Below are positions 25,056-32,954 of a DNA stretch of 64,000 nucleotides, piece by piece. The notes under the pieces were generated by a model, which did no database searches, had not been told where the DNA came from, and saw nothing but the letters and a program-made list of their open reading frames with translations. Source of the stretch: Actinacidiphila epipremni (GTDB lineage Bacteria > Actinomycetota > Actinomycetes > Streptomycetales > Streptomycetaceae). The first letter of the stretch is position 1. Every line of letters begins with the position of its first letter. The stretch lies in NCBI RefSeq assembly GCF_012034175.1, contig NZ_JAATEJ010000015.1, positions 1-64,000 of the forward strand, read 5' to 3'. A program made the translations under genes and the position numbers.

Positions 25056-26129
25056 TCAGCCGAACTGCCGCTCCATCTCCTCCAGTTTGCGCTCCAGGGA
25101 GTCCAGGCGGGGAAGCGTCATGGTGTCGTCCTCGGCCGTCAGGTCGATGGCGAAGGACTGGGCGCTCGCCGTCGCCGGCTGCTCGGACTCCTCGCGGACC
25201 GGCTGGAGCGCCGGGCGGGAGCGGACCGGAAGCTCGGCCGACGTGCGCTCGGGAGCGCTTATGGCAGGCTCCGTAGCGACCTCGCCGGAGCCCGCGGGGA
25301 GCTCCACGGGGACCTGGCGGCCACCCCCGCCGCCGCGCGGCCACGTGCGGTGCTGGCGGTTGAGCGCCTTGATCTTGGCGCGCTCCATGCGGTCGTGCTC
25401 ACGGCGGCGCAACTGGTTGTTCTCCCGCTGCCGCTTGTCCTCGCGGACCTCCTCGACGGCCTCGTCCAGCGACCGCACGCCCTCCAGCAGCATGAGCGAC
25501 CACGCGGCGAACGTCTCACGCGGCGCACGCAGCCAGCGCACCATCCGGATCTGCGGCAACGGGCGCGGCACCAGGCCCTGTTCGCGCAGCGCGGCCCGGC
25601 GGGTCTGCTTCAGCGCCCGGTCGAAGAGCACCGCGGCCGACAGCGACATGCCGGCGAAGAACTGCGGCGCGCCGGCGTGCCCGAACCCGCGCGGCGCGTG
25701 CACCCAGTTGAACCACGCCGCCGCACCCGCGAACAGCCACACCAGCATGCGCGAGCCGAGCGCCGCGTCACCGTGGCTGGCCTCCCGCACCGCCAGCACG
25801 GAGCAGAACATGGCCGCGCCGTCCAGGCCGAACGGCACCAGGTACTCCCAGCCGCCGGTCAGGTTCAGGTTCTCCTGGCCGAAACCGACCAGGCCGTGGA
25901 AGGACAGCGCCGCGGCGACGGCCGCGCAGCAGAAGAGCAGCACGTACGACGCGCTGCCGTAGAGCGCCTCCTTGCGGCGCCGTCGCTCCTCGCTGCGCTC
26001 CCACGAGTCGGCGGGCGCGCCGCCCTCGGCACTGCGGGTACGGCGGCTGCGGAACGCGACAGCGCATGCCGCGAGCATGACCAGGCCGGCGATGCCCGAG
26101 AGCACCCAGTCCAGCGATATGTCTCTCAT
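25056..26129 (-). CDS. DUF2637 membrane protein with coiled-coil tail
   Basis: 357 residues. One membrane segment at the start (WVLSGIAGLVMLAACAVAF), then three more between about 60 and 160 (YVLLFCCAAVAAALSF, GLDGAAMFCSVLAV, RMLVWLFAGAAAWFNWV), the DUF2637 arrangement also seen in SpdB-like spread proteins of Streptomyces plasmids. The rest is a charged cytoplasmic tail with helical heptads (EAVEEVREDKRQRENNQLRR) ending in LDSLERKLEEMERQFG. ATG start with AGGAAA about 6 nt upstream. No other transfer genes are near, so a plasmid-transfer role is not supported. Confidence 0.8.
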   Translation of the reverse strand: MRDISLDWVLSGIAGLVMLAACAVAFRSRRTRSAEGGAPADSWERSEERRRRKEALYGSASYVLLFCCAAVAAALSFHGLVGFGQENLNLTGGWEYLVPFGLDGAAMFCSVLAVREASHGDAALGSRMLVWLFAGAAAWFNWVHAPRGFGHAGAPQFFAGMSLSAAVLFDRALKQTRRAALREQGLVPRPLPQIRMVRWLRAPRETFAAWSLMLLEGVRSLDEAVEEVREDKRQRENNQLRRREHDRMERAKIKALNRQHRTWPRGGGGGRQVPVELPAGSGEVATEPAISAPERTSAELPVRSRPALQPVREESEQPATASAQSFAIDLTAEDDTMTLPRLDSLERKLEEMERQFG

Positions 26130-26307
26130 GTGCGTTTCCTAGAGTCGCTTCCGTCGCGCTCGGGCCGCGGGACGGCTACCAGACCGACATCTTTGCGAAG
26201 AGCGCGGGTGAGTGCAGACGTTATGGCGCAAGAGCCCCGTCAAGAGGGACCTTGGTCGAACTCTCGTGCCAGAACAGCTGAGTTGAGCGAGATCGTAGCG
26301 CGGCTCG

Positions 26308-27153
26308 TCACGCCGCCGTCGCGCGGCGCCTGATTCGGTCGGATTCGGTCCCGCGCGGGCAGGAAGCGCACGTCTGCTCGGGGCTGATGGTGTAGAAGAG
26401 GCAGCAGGTGAGCCGGTCGCGCGCACACCCGCCGCCGGCCTGCGGCGGACCGGCCGAACCGCCCGCCGCGCCGGGGGAGTTCGCCCCGTGCGCGATGCGG
26501 CGGAAGTCCGCGCCGCCGGCGTACGGGGGAGTGCCGCCCGGCAGCAGCGCCGTCAGCTCGGCCACCGCCTCCTCCTCACGACCCGTCAACCGGGCCACGT
26601 ACCACAGCCCTTCGGCGATCTCGTCGGTCGCCATCGCCCACAGCGCATGCGGCCCGCGCCGCATCCGCGGCCCGAACACCGCGAAGAGCGGGGCCAGATG
26701 CTCGGCGAGCGCGGCCCGCAGCTCCTCGCGCAGCGCCGCCTCGTCCGCCAGCACCCGCGCGCCGGGCAGCGCCGCCGCCGGATCGCCCGGCAGGCAGCCG
26801 AACTCCCGGGTGCGCACGGTGATCCGGCCCGACGCCCGGTGGAACGCCACGTCCGCGACCGGCAGCCGGGGCACCCGGCGGTGCAGGAACCACGGCACGG
26901 TAAAGAGCAGGCACGCCGCCCACGCATACCGGTGCAGCGCCAGCGTGGCGGCGACATGCGGACGCGGCGGACGGCCGTACTCCCGGGCCAGCTCCTCGGT
27001 GTCCAGCCCGGTGAACGCCGCGAGCGCCGCGCCGCCCTGCGCCAGCTCCCACGCGCCGACCCAGCCGTCACCGGAGCGCGGGGTGCCCTCGGCGACCCGC
27101 AGCCCGGGGAAGGCCGCGGTGAGGCGGGCGTACGCGGGGGTGGTCACGGACAT
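26308..27153 (-). CDS. FhuF-like (2Fe-2S) ferric-siderophore reductase
   Basis: 281 residues. The C-terminus has CARDRLTCCLFY followed by CASCPR, a Cys pattern like the C-x-x-x-x-x-C-C...C-x-x-C cluster of FhuF-type ferric reductases that bind a [2Fe-2S] centre. The body is the alpha-helical FhuF-like fold (ALHRYAWAACLLFTVPWFLH). It is predicted to reduce iron in imported siderophores in the cytosol. A DmdR/IdeR-type iron box (27183-27201) about 30 bp before the ATG supports iron repression. No siderophore transporter genes flank it. Confidence 0.82.
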   Translation of the reverse strand: MSVTTPAYARLTAAFPGLRVAEGTPRSGDGWVGAWELAQGGAALAAFTGLDTEELAREYGRPPRPHVAATLALHRYAWAACLLFTVPWFLHRRVPRLPVADVAFHRASGRITVRTREFGCLPGDPAAALPGARVLADEAALREELRAALAEHLAPLFAVFGPRMRRGPHALWAMATDEIAEGLWYVARLTGREEEAVAELTALLPGGTPPYAGGADFRRIAHGANSPGAAGGSAGPPQAGGGCARDRLTCCLFYTISPEQTCASCPRGTESDRIRRRATAA

Positions 27154-27182
27154 GCGCAGAACCGTCCCGGGGAGAGATCACC

Positions 27183-27201
27183 AGAGGTAAGCCTTACCTT
27201 A
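27183..27201 (-). promoter_or_regulatory. Iron box (DmdR1/IdeR-type) upstream of the FhuF-like gene
   Basis: The minus strand reads TAAGGTAAGGCTTACCTCT, matching 14 of 19 positions of the actinobacterial iron-box consensus TTAGGTTAGGCTAACCTAA, with the AGGC-T-ACCT centre intact. It sits 30 bp upstream of the predicted start. Confidence 0.75.
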
Positions 27202-27295
27202 TCGCGCACGGGCGGCGTTTATGCTCACAGCTGTACGTCATCCGGGTGACACCCTTCCCGGGGATGCCACCCCCCCCGGGTCCGCCCACCGGACC

Positions 27296-27347
27296 CCGCA
27301 ACCAACCCCCATAACAACCCCCGCAACAGACTCCGCAACCAACCCCC
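27296..27347. repeat. Short imperfect tandem repeats before the GntR gene
   Basis: CCGCAACCAACCCCC occurs at 27296-27310 and 27333-27347, with related ACAACCCCCGCAACAGACT between. This purine-poor stretch lies between the divergent FhuF-like and GntR genes and could influence the GntR promoter or form a C-rich leader. Confidence 0.5.
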
Positions 27348-27364
27348 GCAACGAAGGTGAGAGG

Positions 27365-28036
27365 GTGCAGCAGCCGCACGACCTCCCGGCGCCCGCGCAC
27401 GGCGCCCGGATCCCGCTGCCCGCGCCCCGCCGGCTGCCCGAGCGGCACTCCGTCCGCGGCCAGGTCCACGGCGAGCTGCGCGCCGCCCTGCTCGCCGGCG
27501 AGCTGCCGCCGGGCTCCGTGCACTCCGCCCCCGCGCTCGCCGCCCGCTACGGCGTGTCCGCCACCCCCGTACGCGAGGCCATGCAGCTGCTGGCACAGGA
27601 GGGCGCGGTCGAGGTGCTGCCCAACCGCGGCTTCCGCGTCGTCCCGCACACCCCCGCCGACCTCGCGCAGATCGCCGAGGTGCGGATGCTGGTGGAGATC
27701 CCGGTGGTGCTGGCGCTGGCCCGCACCCTCCCGGCCGCCCGCTGGGCGCAGCTGCACCCGCTCGCCGACGCCGCAGAGGCCGCGGCCCGGGCCGGCGACC
27801 GCGCCGGTTACGCCGAGGCGGACCGCGCCTTCCACCGCGCCCTCCTGCGCCACCACGGCAACGCCCGCCTCCTCGGCGTCGCCGACGACCTCCACCGCCG
27901 CGCCCAGTGGCCCTGCCCCGGCCCGCGCCCCGCCCTGACCGCGCACGCCGCGCACCACGCGGAGCTGCTCACCGCCCTCGCCGAGGGCACCGACCCCGAG
28001 CCGCTGCTGCGGGCCCACCTGGCGGCCTGCCCCTGA
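27365..28036 (+). CDS. GntR-family regulator with FCD effector domain
   Basis: 223 residues from a GTG preceded by GAAGGTGA. The winged helix-turn-helix (HSVRGQVHGELRAALLAGEL, then ALAARYGVSATPVREAMQLL) is followed by an all-helical FCD domain (VRMLVEIPVVLALA ... ADRAFHRALLRHHGN) of the FadR subfamily, which usually binds small organic acids, often with a metal held by Asp and His residues. No metabolic operon is adjacent, so the ligand and targets are unknown. Confidence 0.85.
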   Translation: MQQPHDLPAPAHGARIPLPAPRRLPERHSVRGQVHGELRAALLAGELPPGSVHSAPALAARYGVSATPVREAMQLLAQEGAVEVLPNRGFRVVPHTPADLAQIAEVRMLVEIPVVLALARTLPAARWAQLHPLADAAEAAARAGDRAGYAEADRAFHRALLRHHGNARLLGVADDLHRRAQWPCPGPRPALTAHAAHHAELLTALAEGTDPEPLLRAHLAACP

Positions 28037-28099
28037 GCCGTACGGCACCCGGCGCGGACCCGGCCGCGGAGCCCGGCGACCCGGGCCCAGCCCCCGGCG

Positions 28100-28846
28100 T
28101 CAGGCCAGCGAGGGCCCCAGCCACACCGGGATCGACCCCAGCAGCGTAAACAGCCGCAGCGCCTCGGCCCGCAGCGCCGCCGCCTCCTCGTCGGCGGAGA
28201 CCTCCGCCAGCGACAGCAGCGCGGCCGGCGTGCCGACCAGGTGCCCGAGTGCCACCCGCAGCCGCAGCGACTCGGCGAAGCCGTGCCGCGCCTCCGCCAT
28301 GTCGCCGTCCGCCGCCGCGAGCCCGGCCAGGTGCCGCCAGGTGAACGACGTCAGGAAGGTGTCCCCGTGCGCGACGGCCCCGGCGTGCGCCCGGCGGAAG
28401 GCCGCCCGCGCGGCGGCCGGGTTCCCGGCGAGGTTCTGCGCGACGAGCCCGCGCCGGAAGTCCAGCAGCGGCCGTCCCGGCGAGCTAGGCGACAGCAGCG
28501 CGGCGCTGCGCCCGTAGGCGGCGCTCGCCTCGTCGGCGCGGTCCCGCACCGAATGCAGCGTCGCCCCGTAGGCGAGGTAGCCCCGCTCGGAGGCCGCCGC
28601 GCCCCGCTCCTCGTCCGTACCGGCCACCGCCTCGGCGAGCCGCAGCGCGTCCTCCGCCTCGGCCCAGCCGTCCAGGTGGTAGAAGCAGCCCTCGATCAGG
28701 ATCTCCGCCCGCTGCCGCGCGGCGCCGGGGTCGTCGGCACAGTACGGCGCGAGCAGCGCCGCGGCCTCCGCCCAGCAGCCGCGGGCCCGCAGCCGCCAGA
28801 CGTCCGGCGTTCCGACCACAGATTCCGGCAGGGCGGTCTCCGCCAC
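28100..28846 (-). CDS. TPR-like helical-repeat protein
   Basis: 248 residues, almost all alpha-helical with Ala-rich pairs (CWAEAAALLAPYCADDPGAA, GWAEAEDALRLAEAVAG, NPAAARAAFRRAHAGAVAHG, DMAEARHGFAESLRLRVALG) like tetratricopeptide repeats. No catalytic motif, signal peptide or membrane segment. GTG start with GGGGGAG about 6 nt upstream. A soluble protein-interaction role is likely; the partner is unknown. The 286-bp region downstream of 28846 to the PucR gene has no gene. Confidence 0.7.
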   Translation of the reverse strand: MAETALPESVVGTPDVWRLRARGCWAEAAALLAPYCADDPGAARQRAEILIEGCFYHLDGWAEAEDALRLAEAVAGTDEERGAAASERGYLAYGATLHSVRDRADEASAAYGRSAALLSPSSPGRPLLDFRRGLVAQNLAGNPAAARAAFRRAHAGAVAHGDTFLTSFTWRHLAGLAAADGDMAEARHGFAESLRLRVALGHLVGTPAALLSLAEVSADEEAAALRAEALRLFTLLGSIPVWLGPSLA

Positions 28847-29132
28847 AGCTTCTCCCCCAAGCGCGTCGTCGAGCCAGTGCGAGGTGCCAGTCGTGCGTGC
28901 TGTGCGCTGCTACGTGCTCCCGTAGGCAGGCGTGGACACGGCGTGGGCACGCTGACGGGCCCCGCGCGGCTACCGGGCATACGTGTCCGGCAGTTGTCCG
29001 GGTGCCTGCCAGTGGCGGAAGTTCAGCACGCGGCGGGGCCTCCCGCCAAGGGGTCGGAGATCACATCTTGTGAACGGGATCACTTTCACGTACCCGGATC
29101 CGGGCACGTGCCGACCCGTCCGCGGGCGCCGG

Positions 29133-31094
29133 TCAGCTCATCCGCAGGGCGAGGAAGAAGTCCAGCTTGTCCTCAAGCCGGGACAGGTCGCGCCCGGTCA
29201 GCTGCTCGATCCGGGTGATCCGGTACCGCAGCGTGTTGACGTGCAGATGCAGCCGGGTGGCACACCGGGTCCAGGAGCCGTCGCAGTCCAGGAACGCCTC
29301 CAGCGTCGTGATCAGCTCCGAGCGGTGCCGCCGGTCGTACGCCCGCAGCGGGTCCAGCAGCCGGGCGGTGAAGGCCCGGCGGACGTCGTCCGGCACGAAG
29401 GGCAGCAGCAGCACATGCGAGGCCAGCTCCTCATGCCCGGCCACGGACACCGCCCCCGGCCGCGCCGCGGCGACCCGCCGCGCATGCCGCGCCTCCTCCA
29501 GCGCCCCCCGCAGCCCGTCCGGCGCATGCACAGCAGCGCTGACCCCCACCGTCAACCGCCCGTCCTCCCCAAGCCCCCGCGCCAGCGGCCCCCGCAACAG
29601 GGCGAGCACCCCCTCACCACTGAGCCCCCTGGCGCCCCGCCCTGAGCCGTACGCACCACCGGCGGAAGCGGCCCGGGAATGGACGGCCCCACCCCCAGCG
29701 GCGGACGAAGTCCCGCCCCCCACCACAGACGACGCACCACCACCCACGGCAGAAGCCCCCCCACCCCCTCCGGAGGAAGCCCCCCCACCCCCTCCGGAGG
29801 AAGCCACCCCACCCCCGGCAGAAGCCACCCCACCCCCGGCAGAAGTCGTACGCCCCCCCGGCGGCGCGGGCGCCAGGGGTACGAGGGCCACGGCCTCCCC
29901 GTCCGCGACAGCAACCGCGACACCGACTGCGCCCCCACCCCCGACACCAACAGCACCCTCAACACCAACACCAACACCAACACCAACCCCGACCCCGACA
30001 CCGACGGGGCCTTGCACGGACGCCTGCGCGCCGCCGCCCGCCGGATCGGCCAGCGCCTCCTCCAGCAGCGCCTGGGCCGCGGGCCCGGCGGCCGGCCCGC
30101 CGCCCGCCCACTCCACGGCGCCCACCACGACCTGCCAGGACATCTCGCCCGGCGCATTCGGAATGCCCGGCACGAGCACCTGCCCGGCCGCCCGCAGCCG
30201 GGCCCCGATCTCGGCAGGCGCCGCACCGCCCACCACCAGCTCGACGATCTCCTCGGCCAGCCGCCGCCCGACCGCCCGCACCCCGTCGCGCCGCTCGCGC
30301 TCCACGGCGATCAGCTGCGTCACCCCGCGCAGCAGGTCCAGCCGCTCCTCGGCCCACTCGCCGGCGTCGGCCTCCACGACCAGGAACCAGTCGGTCAGCA
30401 CCCGCGCCCGCGGATCGCTCTCCACGGCCCCGGCGCGTACAGGGAAGAGCGAGTACGTCCGCCCCTGCACGGCCATCCGGTACGGCCCCCGCCGCCCGCC
30501 CCGGGCCGCGGCCTGCTGGGCCCCCGCCAGTTCGGCCCGCACATGGGGCGGCAGCGGCTGGCCCGACCCGGCGACCTCCCGCCCGGTCGCCGACAGCACC
30601 CACGCCCGCAGGTCCAGGTCACTGCCGAGCAGATCCAGTACGGCCTCGGGCCCGCCGCCCGCGGGCCCCGACGACATCAGCCGCCGGTGCCGCTCGACGA
30701 CCGCCGCGAGGTCGCCGGCCCGCTCACCGGAGACCTGCCGGGCGATGTGCTCGGTGATGGTCGCGAAAGCGACCCGCTCGTCGACGGCCAGCAGCGGCAA
30801 CCGGTGCCGGGCGCACGCGGCGACCAGGTCGTCCGGCACGGCCCGCAACTCCGCCTCCCCGACGGCGAGCGCGACCACCCCGGCCGCGACCAGCAGCCGT
30901 ACGAACCCCTCACTGTCGGCAGCACTCCGCCGCCACGCCAGCCCGGTGAGCACCAGCTCCCCACCCGCGAGGTACCGGCTCGGATCCCGCAGGTCGGTGG
31001 TCATCACCCCCCGCACGTTCCGATCCAGCTCCGCCTCCCCGCCCAGCAGCCGAAGGCCCAGCGCGTCGGTGTCGAGGAGCGTGCGCAGCCGCAT
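29133..31094 (-). CDS. PucR-family regulator with expanded low-complexity insert
   Basis: 653 residues. N-terminal PucR domain (LRTLLDTDALGLRLLGGEAE ... GELVLTGLAWR), a GGDEF-like/CdaR middle part, and the C-terminal HTH_30 helix-turn-helix (LEAFLDCDGSWTRCATRLHL then HVNTLRYRITRIEQLTG). Between about residues 360 and 470 lies an insert of Val-Gly dipeptides and Gly/Ser/Ala runs, encoded by DNA repeats. PucR proteins often control purine or amino-acid catabolism; no such operon adjoins. ATG chosen at 31094; the ribosome site is weak. Confidence 0.88.
   Translation of the reverse strand: MRLRTLLDTDALGLRLLGGEAELDRNVRGVMTTDLRDPSRYLAGGELVLTGLAWRRSAADSEGFVRLLVAAGVVALAVGEAELRAVPDDLVAACARHRLPLLAVDERVAFATITEHIARQVSGERAGDLAAVVERHRRLMSSGPAGGGPEAVLDLLGSDLDLRAWVLSATGREVAGSGQPLPPHVRAELAGAQQAAARGGRRGPYRMAVQGRTYSLFPVRAGAVESDPRARVLTDWFLVVEADAGEWAEERLDLLRGVTQLIAVERERRDGVRAVGRRLAEEIVELVVGGAAPAEIGARLRAAGQVLVPGIPNAPGEMSWQVVVGAVEWAGGGPAAGPAAQALLEEALADPAGGGAQASVQGPVGVGVGVGVGVGVGVEGAVGVGGGGAVGVAVAVADGEAVALVPLAPAPPGGRTTSAGGGVASAGGGVASSGGGGGASSGGGGGASAVGGGASSVVGGGTSSAAGGGAVHSRAASAGGAYGSGRGARGLSGEGVLALLRGPLARGLGEDGRLTVGVSAAVHAPDGLRGALEEARHARRVAAARPGAVSVAGHEELASHVLLLPFVPDDVRRAFTARLLDPLRAYDRRHRSELITTLEAFLDCDGSWTRCATRLHLHVNTLRYRITRIEQLTGRDLSRLEDKLDFFLALRMS
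29755..30005. repeat. Micro- and minisatellites inside the pucR-like gene
   Basis: Includes two copies of a 22-25-bp unit around CCACCCCCTCCGGAGGAAGC (29761-29810), two copies of a unit around CCACCCCACCCCCGGCAGAA (to about 29845), and an AACACC hexamer run near 29961-29987. These encode the Gly/Ser and Val-Gly tracts of the insert and are expected to vary in copy number. Confidence 0.75.
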
Positions 31095-31252
31095 CGTGGT
31101 CGCCTTGCCTTTGTCGTATCGTCCCGAGCCGCCCCGCCCCCTCCCCGGCACACCCGCCGGGAACCACGGATTCCCCGCCGGCCCCTTTCAGAGGAATCTA
31201 CAAGACCCCGGGCATGGCCAGCCAAACGCTTGCGGTTTTCCCCGGGACGGAA

Positions 31253-31342
31253 AGCCCCCACCGGCGATCAGACACCCGGCAAGCGGGGCAGGGCCCGAAG
31301 CGTCCCGCCCAAGCCCCCACCGGCGATCAGACACCCGGCAAG
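31253..31342. repeat. 31-bp direct repeat, two copies plus a degenerate third
   Basis: Identical 31-bp copies at 31253-31283 and 31312-31342 begin AGCCCCCACCGGCGATCAGA. A decayed third copy follows at about 31362-31392. They fill part of the 608-bp gap (31095-31702), which holds no credible gene besides these repeats and hairpin copy C. Confidence 0.75.
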
Positions 31343-31456
31343 AAAAGAGGGACCCACCCAAGCCCCAACCAGCGGTTCAGACGCTCGACAAACACAGGCG
31401 CGCGCCCCAGCCCCGACGAACGGAAAGCCGCCGACGGACGTGCGGGAGGGGGTGAT

Positions 31457-31547
31457 CCGGGGGGTGCCCCCGCAGGACTGCGCACGACAAGAGGCCACCG
31501 GAAACGCAGCGAGGTCGATGTGCGCAGTCCGAGGAGGTACCCCCCGG
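31457..31547 (+). repeat. Hairpin repeat element, copy C
   Basis: Left arm 31457-31485, loop 34 nt (31486-31519), right arm 31520-31547. The arms are nearly identical to copy B, including GGACTGCGCAC/GTGCGCAGTCC, but the loop sequence differs except at its ends, while its length is the same. The flanks also match (AAAGCCGCC-GACGGACGT before, CGACCACCCCAC after). This suggests selection or mobility acting on the arms rather than the loop. Confidence 0.85.
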
Positions 31548-31702
31548 AGCGCCCCCGACCACCCCACGCCCCGAACCGACCGCGCCCCCGCCAAGAGCTC
31601 CCCGCAATGGCCGACCGTTCACACGAGCGGCACGGTGGTGCAGCTCTGACCGCACCATCCTCGCGGACAGAACCCGTCCGCAACGCCCCTTACCGTGGGC
31701 GC

Positions 31703-32941
31703 ATGCCCACCACGCAGCAGGCCCTCAGCGACCGCACCCTCAACCGGACCCTCCTGGAGCGGCAGTTGCTCCTGCACCGCACCGGCAGGAGCGCGTACGA
31801 CGTCACCAAGTGGCTGCTCGGGTTGCAGTCGCAGACGCCAAGCTCGCCGTACCCCGGGCTGTGGAGCCGGATCGGGGAGTTCGGGTTCGGGGAGGTGGGG
31901 CGGCTGCTGGTGGAGCGGAAGGTGGTGCGGCTGGCGTTGATGCGGAGCACCGTGCATCTGGTGACGGCGCAGGACGCGCCGCGGTTGCGGCAGTGGCTCG
32001 CGCCGTATCTGGACCGGACGTTCCGGAGCTCGACCGCCGCCCGGGGCGCCGCGCCCGCGGACAGGGCGGAGGTCGTCGCGTACGGGAGCGCGCTGCTGCG
32101 CGAACACCCCCGCAGCCCGGCGGAGCTGAGAGCGGCGTTCGCGGAGCGCTTCCCGGCCGCGGACCCGGCGGCGCTGGTGAACGCGCTGCGCTCCTGGGTG
32201 CCGCTGGTGCAGGTGCCGCCGCGCGGTGTGTGGGGGGAGCCGGGCGGCACGGTCTACGCGCTGCTCGACGACTGGCTCGGCGAGGGACCGCACGCCACAC
32301 CGCACGCCACACCGCACACCACGCCGGACCCCGGACCGGACCCCGCGGAGCTGGTGCGCCGCTACCTCGCGGCCTTCGGCCCGGCCTCCGTCGCCGACAT
32401 GCAGAAGTGGTGCGGCCTCACCGGCCTCAAGCCGCACTTCACCGCCCAGGACCTGCGCACGTACACCGCACGGGACGGCCGGCCGCTGTACGACCTGCCG
32501 GAGGCGCAGCTCACCGACCCGGACACGCCCGTGTCCGCCCGCTACGTCGCCGACTTCGACAACCTCCTCCTCTCGCACGCCGACCGCACCCGCATCGTGC
32601 CGGAGGCGTACCGCTCACGCGTCATGACGGCCAACGGCCTTGTCCACGGCACGATCCTGGTCGACGGCTTCGTCGCCGGCACCTGGCGCTTCGCGACGGC
32701 GAGGGCGCAGGCGCAGGCGCAGGCGCAGGCGCAGGCGAGGGCAAAGGAGAAGTCGCAGGCGCAGGCGACGGCGAAAGCGAAAGCAAAGGCGCAGCCGAAA
32801 GGCGCGGCGACCGTCGCCGTCACGCCCTTCGCCCCGCTCGCCGCGGCCGACCGCGACGCACTCACCGCCGAGGGCCTGCGGCTGCTCGCCGCCGCGTACC
32901 CGCAGGCCGCGCACGACGTGACCTTCGCGGCCGCGAACTGA
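31703..32941 (+). CDS. Winged-helix (HTH_42, AlkZ/YcaQ-like) protein
   Basis: 412 residues of the winged-helix DNA-binding superfamily that includes the DNA glycosylase AlkZ. KWLLGLQSQTPSSPYPGLWSR contains QSQ, like the catalytic Q-phi-Q motif of AlkZ-type interstrand-crosslink glycosylases, and MRSTVHLVTAQDA and RYVADFDNLLLSHADRTR are family landmarks. Near residue 335 there is an inserted Gln-Ala/Lys-Ala tract encoded by GCGCAG repeats. Related genes often protect producers from DNA-alkylating metabolites, but no such pathway is seen here. Chosen ATG is at the first conserved residues. Confidence 0.75.
   Translation: MPTTQQALSDRTLNRTLLERQLLLHRTGRSAYDVTKWLLGLQSQTPSSPYPGLWSRIGEFGFGEVGRLLVERKVVRLALMRSTVHLVTAQDAPRLRQWLAPYLDRTFRSSTAARGAAPADRAEVVAYGSALLREHPRSPAELRAAFAERFPAADPAALVNALRSWVPLVQVPPRGVWGEPGGTVYALLDDWLGEGPHATPHATPHTTPDPGPDPAELVRRYLAAFGPASVADMQKWCGLTGLKPHFTAQDLRTYTARDGRPLYDLPEAQLTDPDTPVSARYVADFDNLLLSHADRTRIVPEAYRSRVMTANGLVHGTILVDGFVAGTWRFATARAQAQAQAQAQARAKEKSQAQATAKAKAKAQPKGAATVAVTPFAPLAAADRDALTAEGLRLLAAAYPQAAHDVTFAAAN
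32705..32734 (+). repeat. Five perfect GCGCAG hexamers in coding DNA
   Basis: Encodes an Ala-Gln run in the winged-helix protein; similar imperfect units (GCGAAA, GCAAAG) continue to about 32800 and give a Lys-Ala run. In-frame length change is possible without loss of the gene. Confidence 0.8.
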
Positions 32942-32954
32942 CAAGCCCCAAGGG

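Noticed and set aside
29133..31655. Long plus-strand open frames (over 600 codons) opposite the PucR gene
   Set aside because: High-GC DNA opens antisense frames; these encode Arg/Pro/Ser-rich nonsense with no family resemblance while the minus frame has clear PucR and HTH domains.
32705..32734. GCGCAG repeats as a CRISPR-like array
   Set aside because: Hexamers without spacers, in frame inside a coding sequence, and no cas genes.
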